NCBI GenBank assembly: GCA_963820415.1 | Contig: CAWFZT010000009.1 | Coordinates: 186,001-250,000 of the forward strand | Origin: CAWFZT01 sp963820415 | GTDB lineage: Bacteria; Chloroflexota; Anaerolineae; Anaerolineales; Anaerolineaceae | DNA length: 64,000 nt | Reading direction: 5' to 3' | Shown here: one piece after another, positions 34,954-42,697 of the stretch | How positions within the stretch are numbered: position 1 is the stretch's first letter | Layout: each line of letters begins with the position of its first letter | Notes under the pieces: generated by a model | What the model saw: only the letters and a program-made list of their open reading frames with translations | Told to the model about the DNA's origin: nothing | Databases searched by the model: none | Position numbers and translations under genes: made by a program

Positions 34954-35889
34954 ATGGCATTAACCTGTTCGATAGTTGTACCTGTTTACAACAGCGAAGG
35001 CACGTTAGAAGAATTGGTAGCCCGCCTTGGAAAAGTGATGCCACAGCTTTGTAAAGATTTTGAAGTTATCCTTATTAATGACGGCAGCCGCGACCGATCC
35101 TGGCAGGTAATCTGTGAGCTGGCAAAACAGTATCCATGGATCCGTGGAATTAATATGATGCGCAATTACGGGCAGCACAATGCCTTACTGTGTGGCCTGC
35201 GTGCGGCAAATTATGAGATTACTGTCACCATGGATGATGATCTTCAGCATCCCCCCGAAGAAATCTGCGTCCTTCTTTCAAAATTCTCCGATGATATTGA
35301 TGTAGTTTATGGGTTACCCAAGAAGCTGCCCCACTCTTTATGGCGCAATTTATTTTCCCTCCTGACCAAGCGCCTGCTGGCTTTTGTAATGGGTATACCA
35401 ACTGTGCAGTATGCCGGCTCTTTTAGAGCACTTCGCACTGAACTACGCAATGCATTTGCCACCTTTCAGAGTCCAAACGTCATCCTGGATGTGCTACTTT
35501 CCTGGGGAACCACCCGATTTGCCACCGTCCAGGTCGATGAAGATCCACGGAAGGTTGGTAACTCCAATTATAATTTTGTAAAATTATTTAGCCACGCCAT
35601 GTTGATCCTAACGGGTTTCAGTACCGCGCCCTTACGGCTGGCCAGCATGATCGGTTTTGCTTTCACCATCCTGGGGATCATCATCTTCGCCTATGTGATC
35701 ATCCTGTTTTTTATTGCCGGGAGCATCCCGGGATTCCCATTCCTGGCTTCAATCATTGCTTTATTTAGCGGTACCCAACTCTTCGCCCTCGGTATTTTTG
35801 GCGAATACCTGGCAACCGTCTTCGACCGTAGCATGGAACGCCCAGTTTATATGATCCGTGAAACCACCGGTAAAGATGAGACCCAATAA
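34954..35889 (+). CDS. GT2 polyprenyl-phosphate glycosyltransferase (ArnC/GtrB/DPM-like)
   Basis: Glycosyltransferase of 311 residues: CSIVVPVYNSEGTLEEL, EVILINDGSRDRSW, the metal-binding TMDDDLQHPPEEI and AGSFRALRT regions characteristic of the DPM1/ArnC/GtrB group, and two C-terminal membrane helices (about 230-290, FAFTILGIIIFAYVIILFF). These enzymes transfer a sugar from a nucleotide donor to undecaprenyl phosphate on the cytoplasmic face. Its neighbours fit: a GT-C-like membrane protein just upstream and WbqC-like and aminotransferase genes downstream. The sugar may be the amino-sugar made by the WecE-like enzyme, which is an inference. Confidence 0.92.
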   Translation: MALTCSIVVPVYNSEGTLEELVARLGKVMPQLCKDFEVILINDGSRDRSWQVICELAKQYPWIRGINMMRNYGQHNALLCGLRAANYEITVTMDDDLQHPPEEICVLLSKFSDDIDVVYGLPKKLPHSLWRNLFSLLTKRLLAFVMGIPTVQYAGSFRALRTELRNAFATFQSPNVILDVLLSWGTTRFATVQVDEDPRKVGNSNYNFVKLFSHAMLILTGFSTAPLRLASMIGFAFTILGIIIFAYVIILFFIAGSIPGFPFLASIIALFSGTQLFALGIFGEYLATVFDRSMERPVYMIRETTGKDETQ

Positions 35890-35904
35890 AAGACGGTTCA
35901 TGTT

Positions 35905-36591
35905 ATGAACTGCGTCATCCTACAACCGTCCTATATCCCTTGGCGCGGCTATTTTCACCAGATTAAAAAGGCAGACCTTTTCATTTTTTACGACGACGTA
36001 CAATATGATAAACATGGCTGGCGGAACCGCAACCGCATCAAAACTCAGCAAGGCAGCCAGTGGATTACTATTCCAGTTTATTCAAAAGGGGTTGTCGAAA
36101 AAGGCATACCTATCAACCAGGTGAAGATAAACTGGATCGAAAACTGGAACGAGAAACACTGGCGTTCGATCCAACAGGCTTACAGCAAAGCCCCTTATTT
36201 TGACCAGCTCGCCGCGCTTTTAGAGCCTTTTTACCGGCAGCATCCGGATTTTCTGGCAGAATTTACCATCGAATTGACCGTTGCGCTGGCCCGGCAATTA
36301 GGAATCCAGCATACCTGTTTCATGCGTTCTTCCGCGCTTCAAGTAGAGGGTGCCAGAACCGACCGCTTGATAGCAATCCTGAAGAGCGTGGGTGCTACCC
36401 ACTATATCAGCGGTCCTTCTGCCCGGGGTTATATCGAAGAAGATAAATTTATATCCGCGGGCATCAGCCTTGAATATTTGGAATATCATTACCCAGAATA
36501 TCCCCAGCTTTACCCGCCTTATGATCCGTTTGTTTCGATTATTGATCTTTTATGTATGACCGGGCCTGAAGCGCCCAATTTTCTCTTCTGA
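35905..36591 (+). CDS. WbqC-like family protein
   Basis: A 228-residue protein that resembles WbqC-like proteins, found in O-antigen and capsule clusters, with the N-terminal signature ILQPSYIPWRGYFHQI and DLFIFYDDVQYDKHGWRNRNRIK, and later QWITIPV and YISGPSARGYIEE. The fold is probably acyltransferase-like but no activity is firmly established. It starts 15 bp after the GT2 gene and is followed by an aminotransferase making 4-amino sugars, which suggests it modifies that amino group; this is inference from context. Confidence 0.85.
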   Translation: MNCVILQPSYIPWRGYFHQIKKADLFIFYDDVQYDKHGWRNRNRIKTQQGSQWITIPVYSKGVVEKGIPINQVKINWIENWNEKHWRSIQQAYSKAPYFDQLAALLEPFYRQHPDFLAEFTIELTVALARQLGIQHTCFMRSSALQVEGARTDRLIAILKSVGATHYISGPSARGYIEEDKFISAGISLEYLEYHYPEYPQLYPPYDPFVSIIDLLCMTGPEAPNFLF

Positions 36592-36682
36592 ACCGAGGTA
36601 AGGTGAACCTCATTCCTCATTTTGATCAGACCAATATATTTCGTCAGCAGCTCTAATCTCATGCAATCTCTCGAGGTGCCTC

Positions 36683-37828
36683 TTGGATGGACCGATCATA
36701 GTTGATTTCAATAAGCCATATCTGGCCGGGAATGAGATGACTTACATCGCCCAGGCTGTACAGAATTCGCACATTTCTGGAGATGGGCCATTCACAAAGA
36801 AATGCAGCGCCCTGCTGGAACAAATCCTCGGCAGTCCAAAAGTATTGCTGACAACTTCATGTACCCATGCCCTTGAAATGGCAGCTTTATTGCTCGATAT
36901 CCAACCCGGTGACGAAGTCATCCTCCCGGCTTTCACCTTCGTCTCGACTGTGAATGCCTTCGTATTGCGTGGGGCAAAGCCAGTTTTCATCGACATCCGG
37001 CCAGATACACTAAACCTGGACGAGACGGGCCTGGCAGATCTGATAACCCCGCGCACCAGGGCGATTGTGCCGGTGCATTACGCTGGGGTTGGCTGCGAAA
37101 TGGACACGATCCTGTCCGTCGCCCGTACCCACAACATTGCTGTGGTCGAAGACAACGCCCACGGGATATTTGGGAAATATCATGGGCGCTCCTTGGGATC
37201 ATTCGGCTGCATGGCGACGCAGAGTTTTCATGAGACCAAAAATATTACCTGCGGCGAAGGCGGTGCCCTGGTAATCAATGATCCCAAATTTATCGAACAA
37301 GCTGAGATTTTACGAGAAAAAGGCACCAATCGCAGCCGTTTTTTCCGCGGCCAGGTGGATAAATATACCTGGGTCGGCCTGGGTTCAAGCTATTTGCCTT
37401 CGGATATCCTGGCTGCCTTTCTGTATGCCCAACTCGAACAGTGGGAAGATATCCAGGCCCGGCGCCGACGTATTTGGAATTATTATTACCAGGCGCTGGA
37501 CGGTTGGGCCGAAGAGCACCATGTGCGCCTTCCGTTTGTTCCCGCCCACTGTGAGCAACCCTATCACATGTTCTACTTGCTGCTACCGAACCTGGAGCAG
37601 CGCCAGGCAATGATTAATCACCTCAAGTCAAAAGGCATCAATAGTGTATTTCATTATTTACCCCTGCACCTTTCAGATATGGGCCGCAAATTTGGCGGTA
37701 AACCAGGTGATTGTCCAGTTACCGAAAAAGTAAGCGACCAGCTTTTACGCTTGCCCTTCTATAACGAACTGACCGAAAAGGACCAGGCATTGGTCGTTCA
37801 GGCGATCAAAGATTTCAACGCAAATTAA
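36683..37828 (+). CDS. wecE: dTDP-4-amino-4,6-dideoxygalactose transaminase-like (WecE/RffA type)
   Basis: PLP-dependent DegT/DnrJ/EryC1/StrS aminotransferase of 381 residues. It is very close to E. coli WecE in recognisable segments: LEMAALLLDIQPGDEVILPAFTFVST is conserved almost throughout, IVPVHYAGVGCEMDTI, the PLP-lysine motif SFHETKNITCGEGGA, and REKGTNRSRFFRGQVDKYTW. It should convert dTDP-4-keto-6-deoxyglucose and glutamate to dTDP-4-amino-4,6-dideoxygalactose. The start is TTG at 36683, supported by GAGGTG five bases upstream. The substrate would come from RmlA and RmlB; rmlA is in the window but rmlB is not. Confidence 0.88.
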   Translation: MDGPIIVDFNKPYLAGNEMTYIAQAVQNSHISGDGPFTKKCSALLEQILGSPKVLLTTSCTHALEMAALLLDIQPGDEVILPAFTFVSTVNAFVLRGAKPVFIDIRPDTLNLDETGLADLITPRTRAIVPVHYAGVGCEMDTILSVARTHNIAVVEDNAHGIFGKYHGRSLGSFGCMATQSFHETKNITCGEGGALVINDPKFIEQAEILREKGTNRSRFFRGQVDKYTWVGLGSSYLPSDILAAFLYAQLEQWEDIQARRRRIWNYYYQALDGWAEEHHVRLPFVPAHCEQPYHMFYLLLPNLEQRQAMINHLKSKGINSVFHYLPLHLSDMGRKFGGKPGDCPVTEKVSDQLLRLPFYNELTEKDQALVVQAIKDFNAN

Positions 37829-37855
37829 TCTCTTAATTTCCTGGAAGGAATTTTT

Positions 37856-39157
37856 ATGATCCGCATCACCCGCGAGGACGCTCTAGAATATCACCAACTC
37901 GAAAACCGGCTCGGAAAACTTTCCGTCGTTCCAACTAAACCTCTCCAAACTCAACGCGATTTGAGCCTGGCCTATACCCCGGGAGTGGCTTATCCGGTGC
38001 TGGAGATCGAAAAGGACCCCCAGTTGGCCTACGAATACACCAACAAAGGCAACCTGGTAGCGGTCATCTCCAATGGAACGGCAATCCTTGGCCTTGGGGA
38101 TCGAGGCGCGTTAGCTTCAAAACCGGTCATGTAAGGCAAAGGGGTGCTGTTTAAGAAATTCGCTGACATCGACGTGTACGATATCGAGGTGAACAGTCGT
38201 GACCTTGAGGATGTGATCAACGTGGTGGCGGCTATCGCCCCCGGTTTCGGTGGAATCAACCTGGAAGATATTTGCTCACCCGGATGTTTCCACGTTGAAC
38301 AAAAATTGCAAGCAATGCTGGATATCCCGGTTTTTCATGATGACCAGCACGGCACAGCGATTATTCTGGGGGCGGCTTTGATCAATGCCCTCGAATTAAC
38401 CGGCCGAAAATGCAGCGAGATCAAGGTTGTCTTTTCGGGGGCCGGCGCGGCCGCTATCGCATGCGCCAACCAGTTGGTCAAAATCGGCGTGCCCCGCCAG
38501 AATATTTGGATGTGCGATGTGTGTGGGCTGGTTTATCGTGGCCGCAAGGAAGAAATGTTCCCAGAAAAGGAAATCTACGCCCAGGGTGAAGTTCCCGGTA
38601 CGCTGGCTCAAGCGCTGGCCGGAGCTGATGTTTTCATCGGCCTTTCCGTGGCGAATATCGTCAAGCCCGAAACGCTGGAAACTATGCGCACCAACCCAAT
38701 AATTTTTGCCATGGCCAACCCTGACCCGGAGATCGCCTATAACCTGGCGAAGGCCACACGCCCAGATGCGATTGTGGCTACCGGACGATCCGATTATCCC
38801 GACCAGATCAATAACGTATTGGGTTTCCCTTTTATCTTTCGCGGGGCGCTGGATGTGCGCGCGTCTGCGATTAACGAACCGATGAAACTCGCCGCCTCCC
38901 ATGCTCTGGCTGCCCTGGCCAAAGAACCAGTCACCAGTGAGGTGCTGAAAGCCTACAACCTGGAGGCTCTTGAATTCGGTAAAGACTATCTGGTACCCAA
39001 ACCTTTGGATACCCGTGTGTGCCTGTGGGAAGCTCCCGCAGTGGCTGGCGCGGCCATTCAGAGTGGTGTGGCGCGTTTGAATATATCAATGGATGTTTAC
39101 CGCAGTGAACTTGCCCGAAGACTGCTGTGCGAACCAGGGACAAACATGCTAAAATAA
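37856..39157 (+). CDS. NAD(P)-dependent malic enzyme, interrupted by an in-frame TAA
   Basis: Short-form malic enzyme (433 codons) that decarboxylates malate to pyruvate with reduction of NAD(P). Motifs: LAYTPGVAYPVLEI, ISNGTAILGLGDRGALASKPVM, PVFHDDQHGTAI (metal site) and VFSGAGAAAIACA (dinucleotide site). Both halves are in the same frame, but codon TAA at 38132-38134 replaces the Glu of the family signature VMEGK, directly before the catalytic lysine (GK). A single G-to-T change (GAA to TAA) explains it. Neither half alone would be active. The rest of the sequence is perfectly conserved, so this is either a recent nonsense mutation or a sequence error. It has a GGAAGGAA-type ribosome-binding site. 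Confidence 0.92.
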
Positions 39158-39161
39158 TCCT

Positions 39162-39599
39162 ATGAGTACACCAACTTTTCTTTCAAAACGTCCTCGACCA
39201 CTGCCTGATCCAAAGCATCGAAAACAGACTTTTTGGCAAATTTGGGTCCCATTGTGTCTGAGCATTCTGGTGATCCTCTTTCTGGCCGTGCTGGCGGCGG
39301 TTTCAGCCGAGACATCTGCCAGCTCGACTGTGACGAATTGGTCCCACCTGTCATTAATTTATATGATTACACCAGCCTTGATCCCTGGGTTTGTCGTTTT
39401 GGCGGTTCTTGGACTGGTTATCTATGGGCTGGCCAGGCTTTTGGACATTTTACCGGTTTATTCTCGCATGGTGCAGGGCTTTTTCCGCCAGATGGCGGTA
39501 TTTATCCGCATGTGGAGTGATAAAACCGCTCAACCAGTGCTTGCGATCAAAAGCTGGTGGGCGGGTTTTGAAGCTGCGCTAAAACACATCGGCCTTTGA
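39162..39599 (+). CDS. Small membrane protein of unknown function
   Basis: A 145-residue protein with two clear membrane helices, at about 26-48 (FWQIWVPLCLSILVILFLAV) and 68-95 (ITPALIPGFVVLAVLGLVIYG), and a basic N-terminus (KRPRPLPDPKHRKQ). I do not recognise a family. It starts 4 bp after the malic enzyme stop and is followed by a small YtxH-like gene, so the three may share a transcript. Confidence 0.7.
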   Translation: MSTPTFLSKRPRPLPDPKHRKQTFWQIWVPLCLSILVILFLAVLAAVSAETSASSTVTNWSHLSLIYMITPALIPGFVVLAVLGLVIYGLARLLDILPVYSRMVQGFFRQMAVFIRMWSDKTAQPVLAIKSWWAGFEAALKHIGL

Positions 39600-39645
39600 T
39601 CTTTTTTCACTCCTCAGTCCGCTAAAATAATTTAAAGAGGTCATA

Positions 39646-39858
39646 ATGGAAGAATCGGATAACTGGAAAATAAAAACCCTGATTATCGGGGGAGTAGCAG
39701 GATTGTTGACTGGATTATTGGCCGCCTACCTCCTCATTCAGCGCGCCGAGCAGGAAGAAGCACAGCCCAAGCTGTCTGCCGGTGAAGGAGTAAAAGTAGG
39801 AGTAGGGGTCTTGGGATTGCTTAAATTGATAGCAGATATAGGCAGCGGGCATAAATAG
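39646..39858 (+). CDS. Small single-pass membrane protein, YtxH-like
   Basis: A 70-residue protein with a glycine-rich membrane helix (TLIIGGVAGLLTGLLAAYLLIQ, residues about 10-32) followed by a charged stretch (RAEQEEAQPKLSAGEGVKVG), which is the pattern of YtxH-like general-stress proteins. AGAGG stands 6-7 bases before the ATG. It lies six bases before the inferred start of the PfkB-family gene. Function is unknown. Confidence 0.7.
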   Translation: MEESDNWKIKTLIIGGVAGLLTGLLAAYLLIQRAEQEEAQPKLSAGEGVKVGVGVLGLLKLIADIGSGHK

Positions 39859-39864
39859 CCCGGC

Positions 39865-40880
39865 ATGGAAAGTCTGCCTGTATTGAGTTTTTAATCGCCG
39901 GGCAGCTCCGCCGCGATTATATTATCACAAGTAATAGCAAATTTTTCCTCGACATTCCCGGGGGCAATTTGTTGTACGCAGCCGCCGGCCTGGGAGTCTG
40001 GGAAAGAGATGCCGGCCTGATCGGTAGGGTCGGGACGGATTATCCTGAAGAATGGCTTGAAAAAGCTGCCAGGTTTGGCTTCGACCGGCGCGGAGTGCGC
40101 GTCCTACTCGAACCGCTCGACCTGCGCAGCTTTACTGCTTATGCTGATCCGGATATCCGCCTGGTGGATAACCCGGTTATCCAATTTGCCCGGCGCGGCT
40201 TGCCCTTTCCCAAGTCATTGCTGGGGTTTGCCAACCCGCCATCCCAATTGGATAGCAAGACTAAACTGACGACCGCCACTATCCGTCTGAAGGATATACC
40301 ACAGGATTACCTGGATGCAACCGCAGCTCACCTGTGCTCACTCGATTTCTTGAGTCATACTTTACTGCCATCCTCATTGCGCCAGGGGCATATCTCTACG
40401 ATTACTCTGGATCCAGCTCCAGGCTACATGAACCCGGTTTTTTGGGATGAAATTCCGAAAATCATGCGTGGAATTAATGCCTTTATCACCAACGAAAAAA
40501 AGCTTTTCAATCTATTTCAAGGCCGCAGCTCAGATGTGTGGGAAATGGCGGAAACGCTGGGCAATTTGGGCTGCGAAATCATCCTCATCAAACGTGGGGC
40601 GCGGGGCCAATTTCTTTATTCCCATGCTAACCACACCCGCTGGATGATCCCGGCCTATCCAGCGCACTGTAATAATCCCACCGGGGTTGGAGATGCTTTT
40701 TGCGGCGGCTTCCTGGCCGGCTACCGCAAGACTTACGATCCCCTGGAAGCCTGCTTATACGGTAACATTTCGGCTTCCATTGTAATCGAAGGAAACGGCC
40801 CTTTTTTTGCATTGGATGCACTTCCCGGCCTAGCCAAGGCCCGCCTGGAAGCCTTTCGCAACGTACCGCGCAAAGCATAA
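39865..40880 (+). CDS. PfkB-family carbohydrate kinase-like protein (frameshifted near N-terminus)
   Basis: Ribokinase/PfkB-type kinase. Visible signatures are LDIPGGNLLYAAAGLGVW (substrate-side glycines), LIGRVGTDYPEEWL, FITNEKKLFNLF and the catalytic PTGVGDAFCGGFLAGY with its GxGD base. The open frame starts at a TTG (39969), but the same frame reads upstream as FLIAGQLRRDYIITSNSK, a normal start of strand 1, without any start codon. An ATG at 39865 opens MESLPVLSF in the neighbouring frame. One extra T in the T run at 39888-39892 would fuse both parts. The substrate sugar or nucleoside is unknown. Confidence 0.88.
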
Positions 40881-40925
40881 AAAAGTTATTATTCCTTATA
40901 GGCATTGCTTCGCAATTAGGTCAGG

Positions 40926-42650
40926 TCAGCGTAAATTTATCAATTCGTAGACCTGCACCGGTTCACGCTTGTGCTTAGCAATCACCGGTTCAACCTGGAT
41001 CGCCCACACCCAATCTTTCACCCGTTCGTAGGTTTCCTGCGAGATCAGAATCTGCCCGAGACCGGCATTTTCCTGGATGCGCTTGGCCGTGTTGACGCTG
41101 TCTCCGATAGCGGTATATTCCAGGCGTTTTTCGGTTCCAACCAGGCCCAGCACTGCTTCACCGGTATGGATGCCAACCCCAAAAGAAAGCTGGCTACTCG
41201 GCGGCATTACCTTATGCAACTCAACCACTGCAGCACGAATCGCCAGAGCGGCCCTGACGGCCCGCAAGGAATGATCAGCTTGAAGGATTGGGGCATTGAA
41301 CCAGGCCATGACAGCATCCCCTAAGAATTTATCGATCGTACCCTCTTCGTTCAGCACTGCGTCGGCTGCCGCTCCCAGGTACTGGTTCAGCACCGAAACC
41401 AGCTCTTCAGGTTGAGACTCTTCACTGAAGGCGGTAAAGCCGCGGATATCTGAAAATAACACCGTAATTTCAGCACGCCGGCCTCCAAGCTGCAACGAGT
41501 TTGGGTCAAGTTGGTCGATAACCGCCGGGGACACCATTTTCTCGAACAGCCTTCTCTGCGCTTCGAGATGTTTTTTCTCGGTCAGGTCTTCCATAACGAT
41601 GGCTACCCCCTGGGTAATCTGCTGGGTGTCCTTCAAGGGAGACAGGCTGAAACGCAGATCAATCAGCCCGCGGGTGGGCAGATTAGGACTGACTTCTAAC
41701 CCCAACACCTGCTGATTGGTTTGTAATACCCGCTCAAAGTGGGGCCGTAAAACCGGCATCAAAGGCGGTAATATGTCAGAAAGATCTTTTCCAATCATTG
41801 TCTGGTCCGCCTGCCCCAGAATCGCATCTGCAGCCCGATTACTCAAAACAATCCGCTCGCTGATATCTGCGGTAAGCACCCCACTGGCCATGGATGAAAA
41901 TACGTTGTCCATAATGTTTTTCAATTGGGTTACTTCTTCCAGGGTATTCTTAACTGAGGCAAACAATCGTGCATTTTCAATCGCAACCGCCGCCTGGTTG
42001 GTAAACGCTTCCAAAAGAACAAGATCTTTTTGGGTGAAGAGGGCCGTGCGAATACGGTGATCGACGTAAATTACACCGGTCAATTCACCTTTCACTTTTA
42101 GAGCAACGCAGACAATCGAGCGAATATTGTAAGCAACAATGCTTTGCTGTCCAATAAATCTGGGGTCTTCCTGGGCGTTGGTAGTCAGGACAGGCAACCC
42201 GGAATTGACCACCCGGTTAATAACCGTCCGGCTGATTGAAATTTCCGAAGGATCGATAGATCCCTGAGTCCAGTTGCGGGCGATACGGATGGTCATCTCG
42301 CCAGCTTCATTTTTTAGCATTAGAAAGCCGCGCTCTGCTCCAGTCAGGTGGATGATATTGTCCATGACGATTTGCAATACTTCGTGCAATTCGAGAGAGG
42401 AGTTGATGACCTGTCCTACCTGCGTCAGAGCGCGCAGACTGCGTCTCTCCTCTTCCATGGACTTGACCAGATTTTGGAGCTGAAAAACGATTCCGGGTAT
42501 TTGCTGGACCCCCTCATACACGCTCTGTGGAATAGGAACCGAGCGCGTCTGAAGCAAAACATTCCGCATTGTCTCTGAAAGCGTTTGTAACTGGACGAGC
42601 AAAGAATCTACCAATGAAAAGGTTGTCAACTCAGACCCTTCTTGCTCCAT
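40926..42650 (-). CDS. Class III adenylate/guanylate cyclase with GAF and PAS domains
   Basis: A 574-residue soluble signalling protein. An N-terminal helical region (1-70) precedes a GAF domain (about 85-225, LHEVLQIVMDNIIHLTGAERGF) and a PAS domain (about 240-360). The C-terminal class III cyclase domain (about 385-574) shows ITVLFSDIRGFTAF (metal Asp), GTIDKFLGDAVMAWFNAP (second metal Asp and substrate Lys) and YTAIGDSVNTAKRI. The conserved residues suggest a functional cAMP-forming enzyme, though cGMP cannot be excluded. The GAF and PAS domains may sense a small ligand or redox state. It lies 47 bp downstream of the transglutaminase-like gene. Confidence 0.94.
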   Translation of the reverse strand: MEQEGSELTTFSLVDSLLVQLQTLSETMRNVLLQTRSVPIPQSVYEGVQQIPGIVFQLQNLVKSMEEERRSLRALTQVGQVINSSLELHEVLQIVMDNIIHLTGAERGFLMLKNEAGEMTIRIARNWTQGSIDPSEISISRTVINRVVNSGLPVLTTNAQEDPRFIGQQSIVAYNIRSIVCVALKVKGELTGVIYVDHRIRTALFTQKDLVLLEAFTNQAAVAIENARLFASVKNTLEEVTQLKNIMDNVFSSMASGVLTADISERIVLSNRAADAILGQADQTMIGKDLSDILPPLMPVLRPHFERVLQTNQQVLGLEVSPNLPTRGLIDLRFSLSPLKDTQQITQGVAIVMEDLTEKKHLEAQRRLFEKMVSPAVIDQLDPNSLQLGGRRAEITVLFSDIRGFTAFSEESQPEELVSVLNQYLGAAADAVLNEEGTIDKFLGDAVMAWFNAPILQADHSLRAVRAALAIRAAVVELHKVMPPSSQLSFGVGIHTGEAVLGLVGTEKRLEYTAIGDSVNTAKRIQENAGLGQILISQETYERVKDWVWAIQVEPVIAKHKREPVQVYELINLR

Positions 42651-42697
42651 AATCCCTCAATTTACCCATTTATTTTTTATAAACCCTTAAGTGTAAA

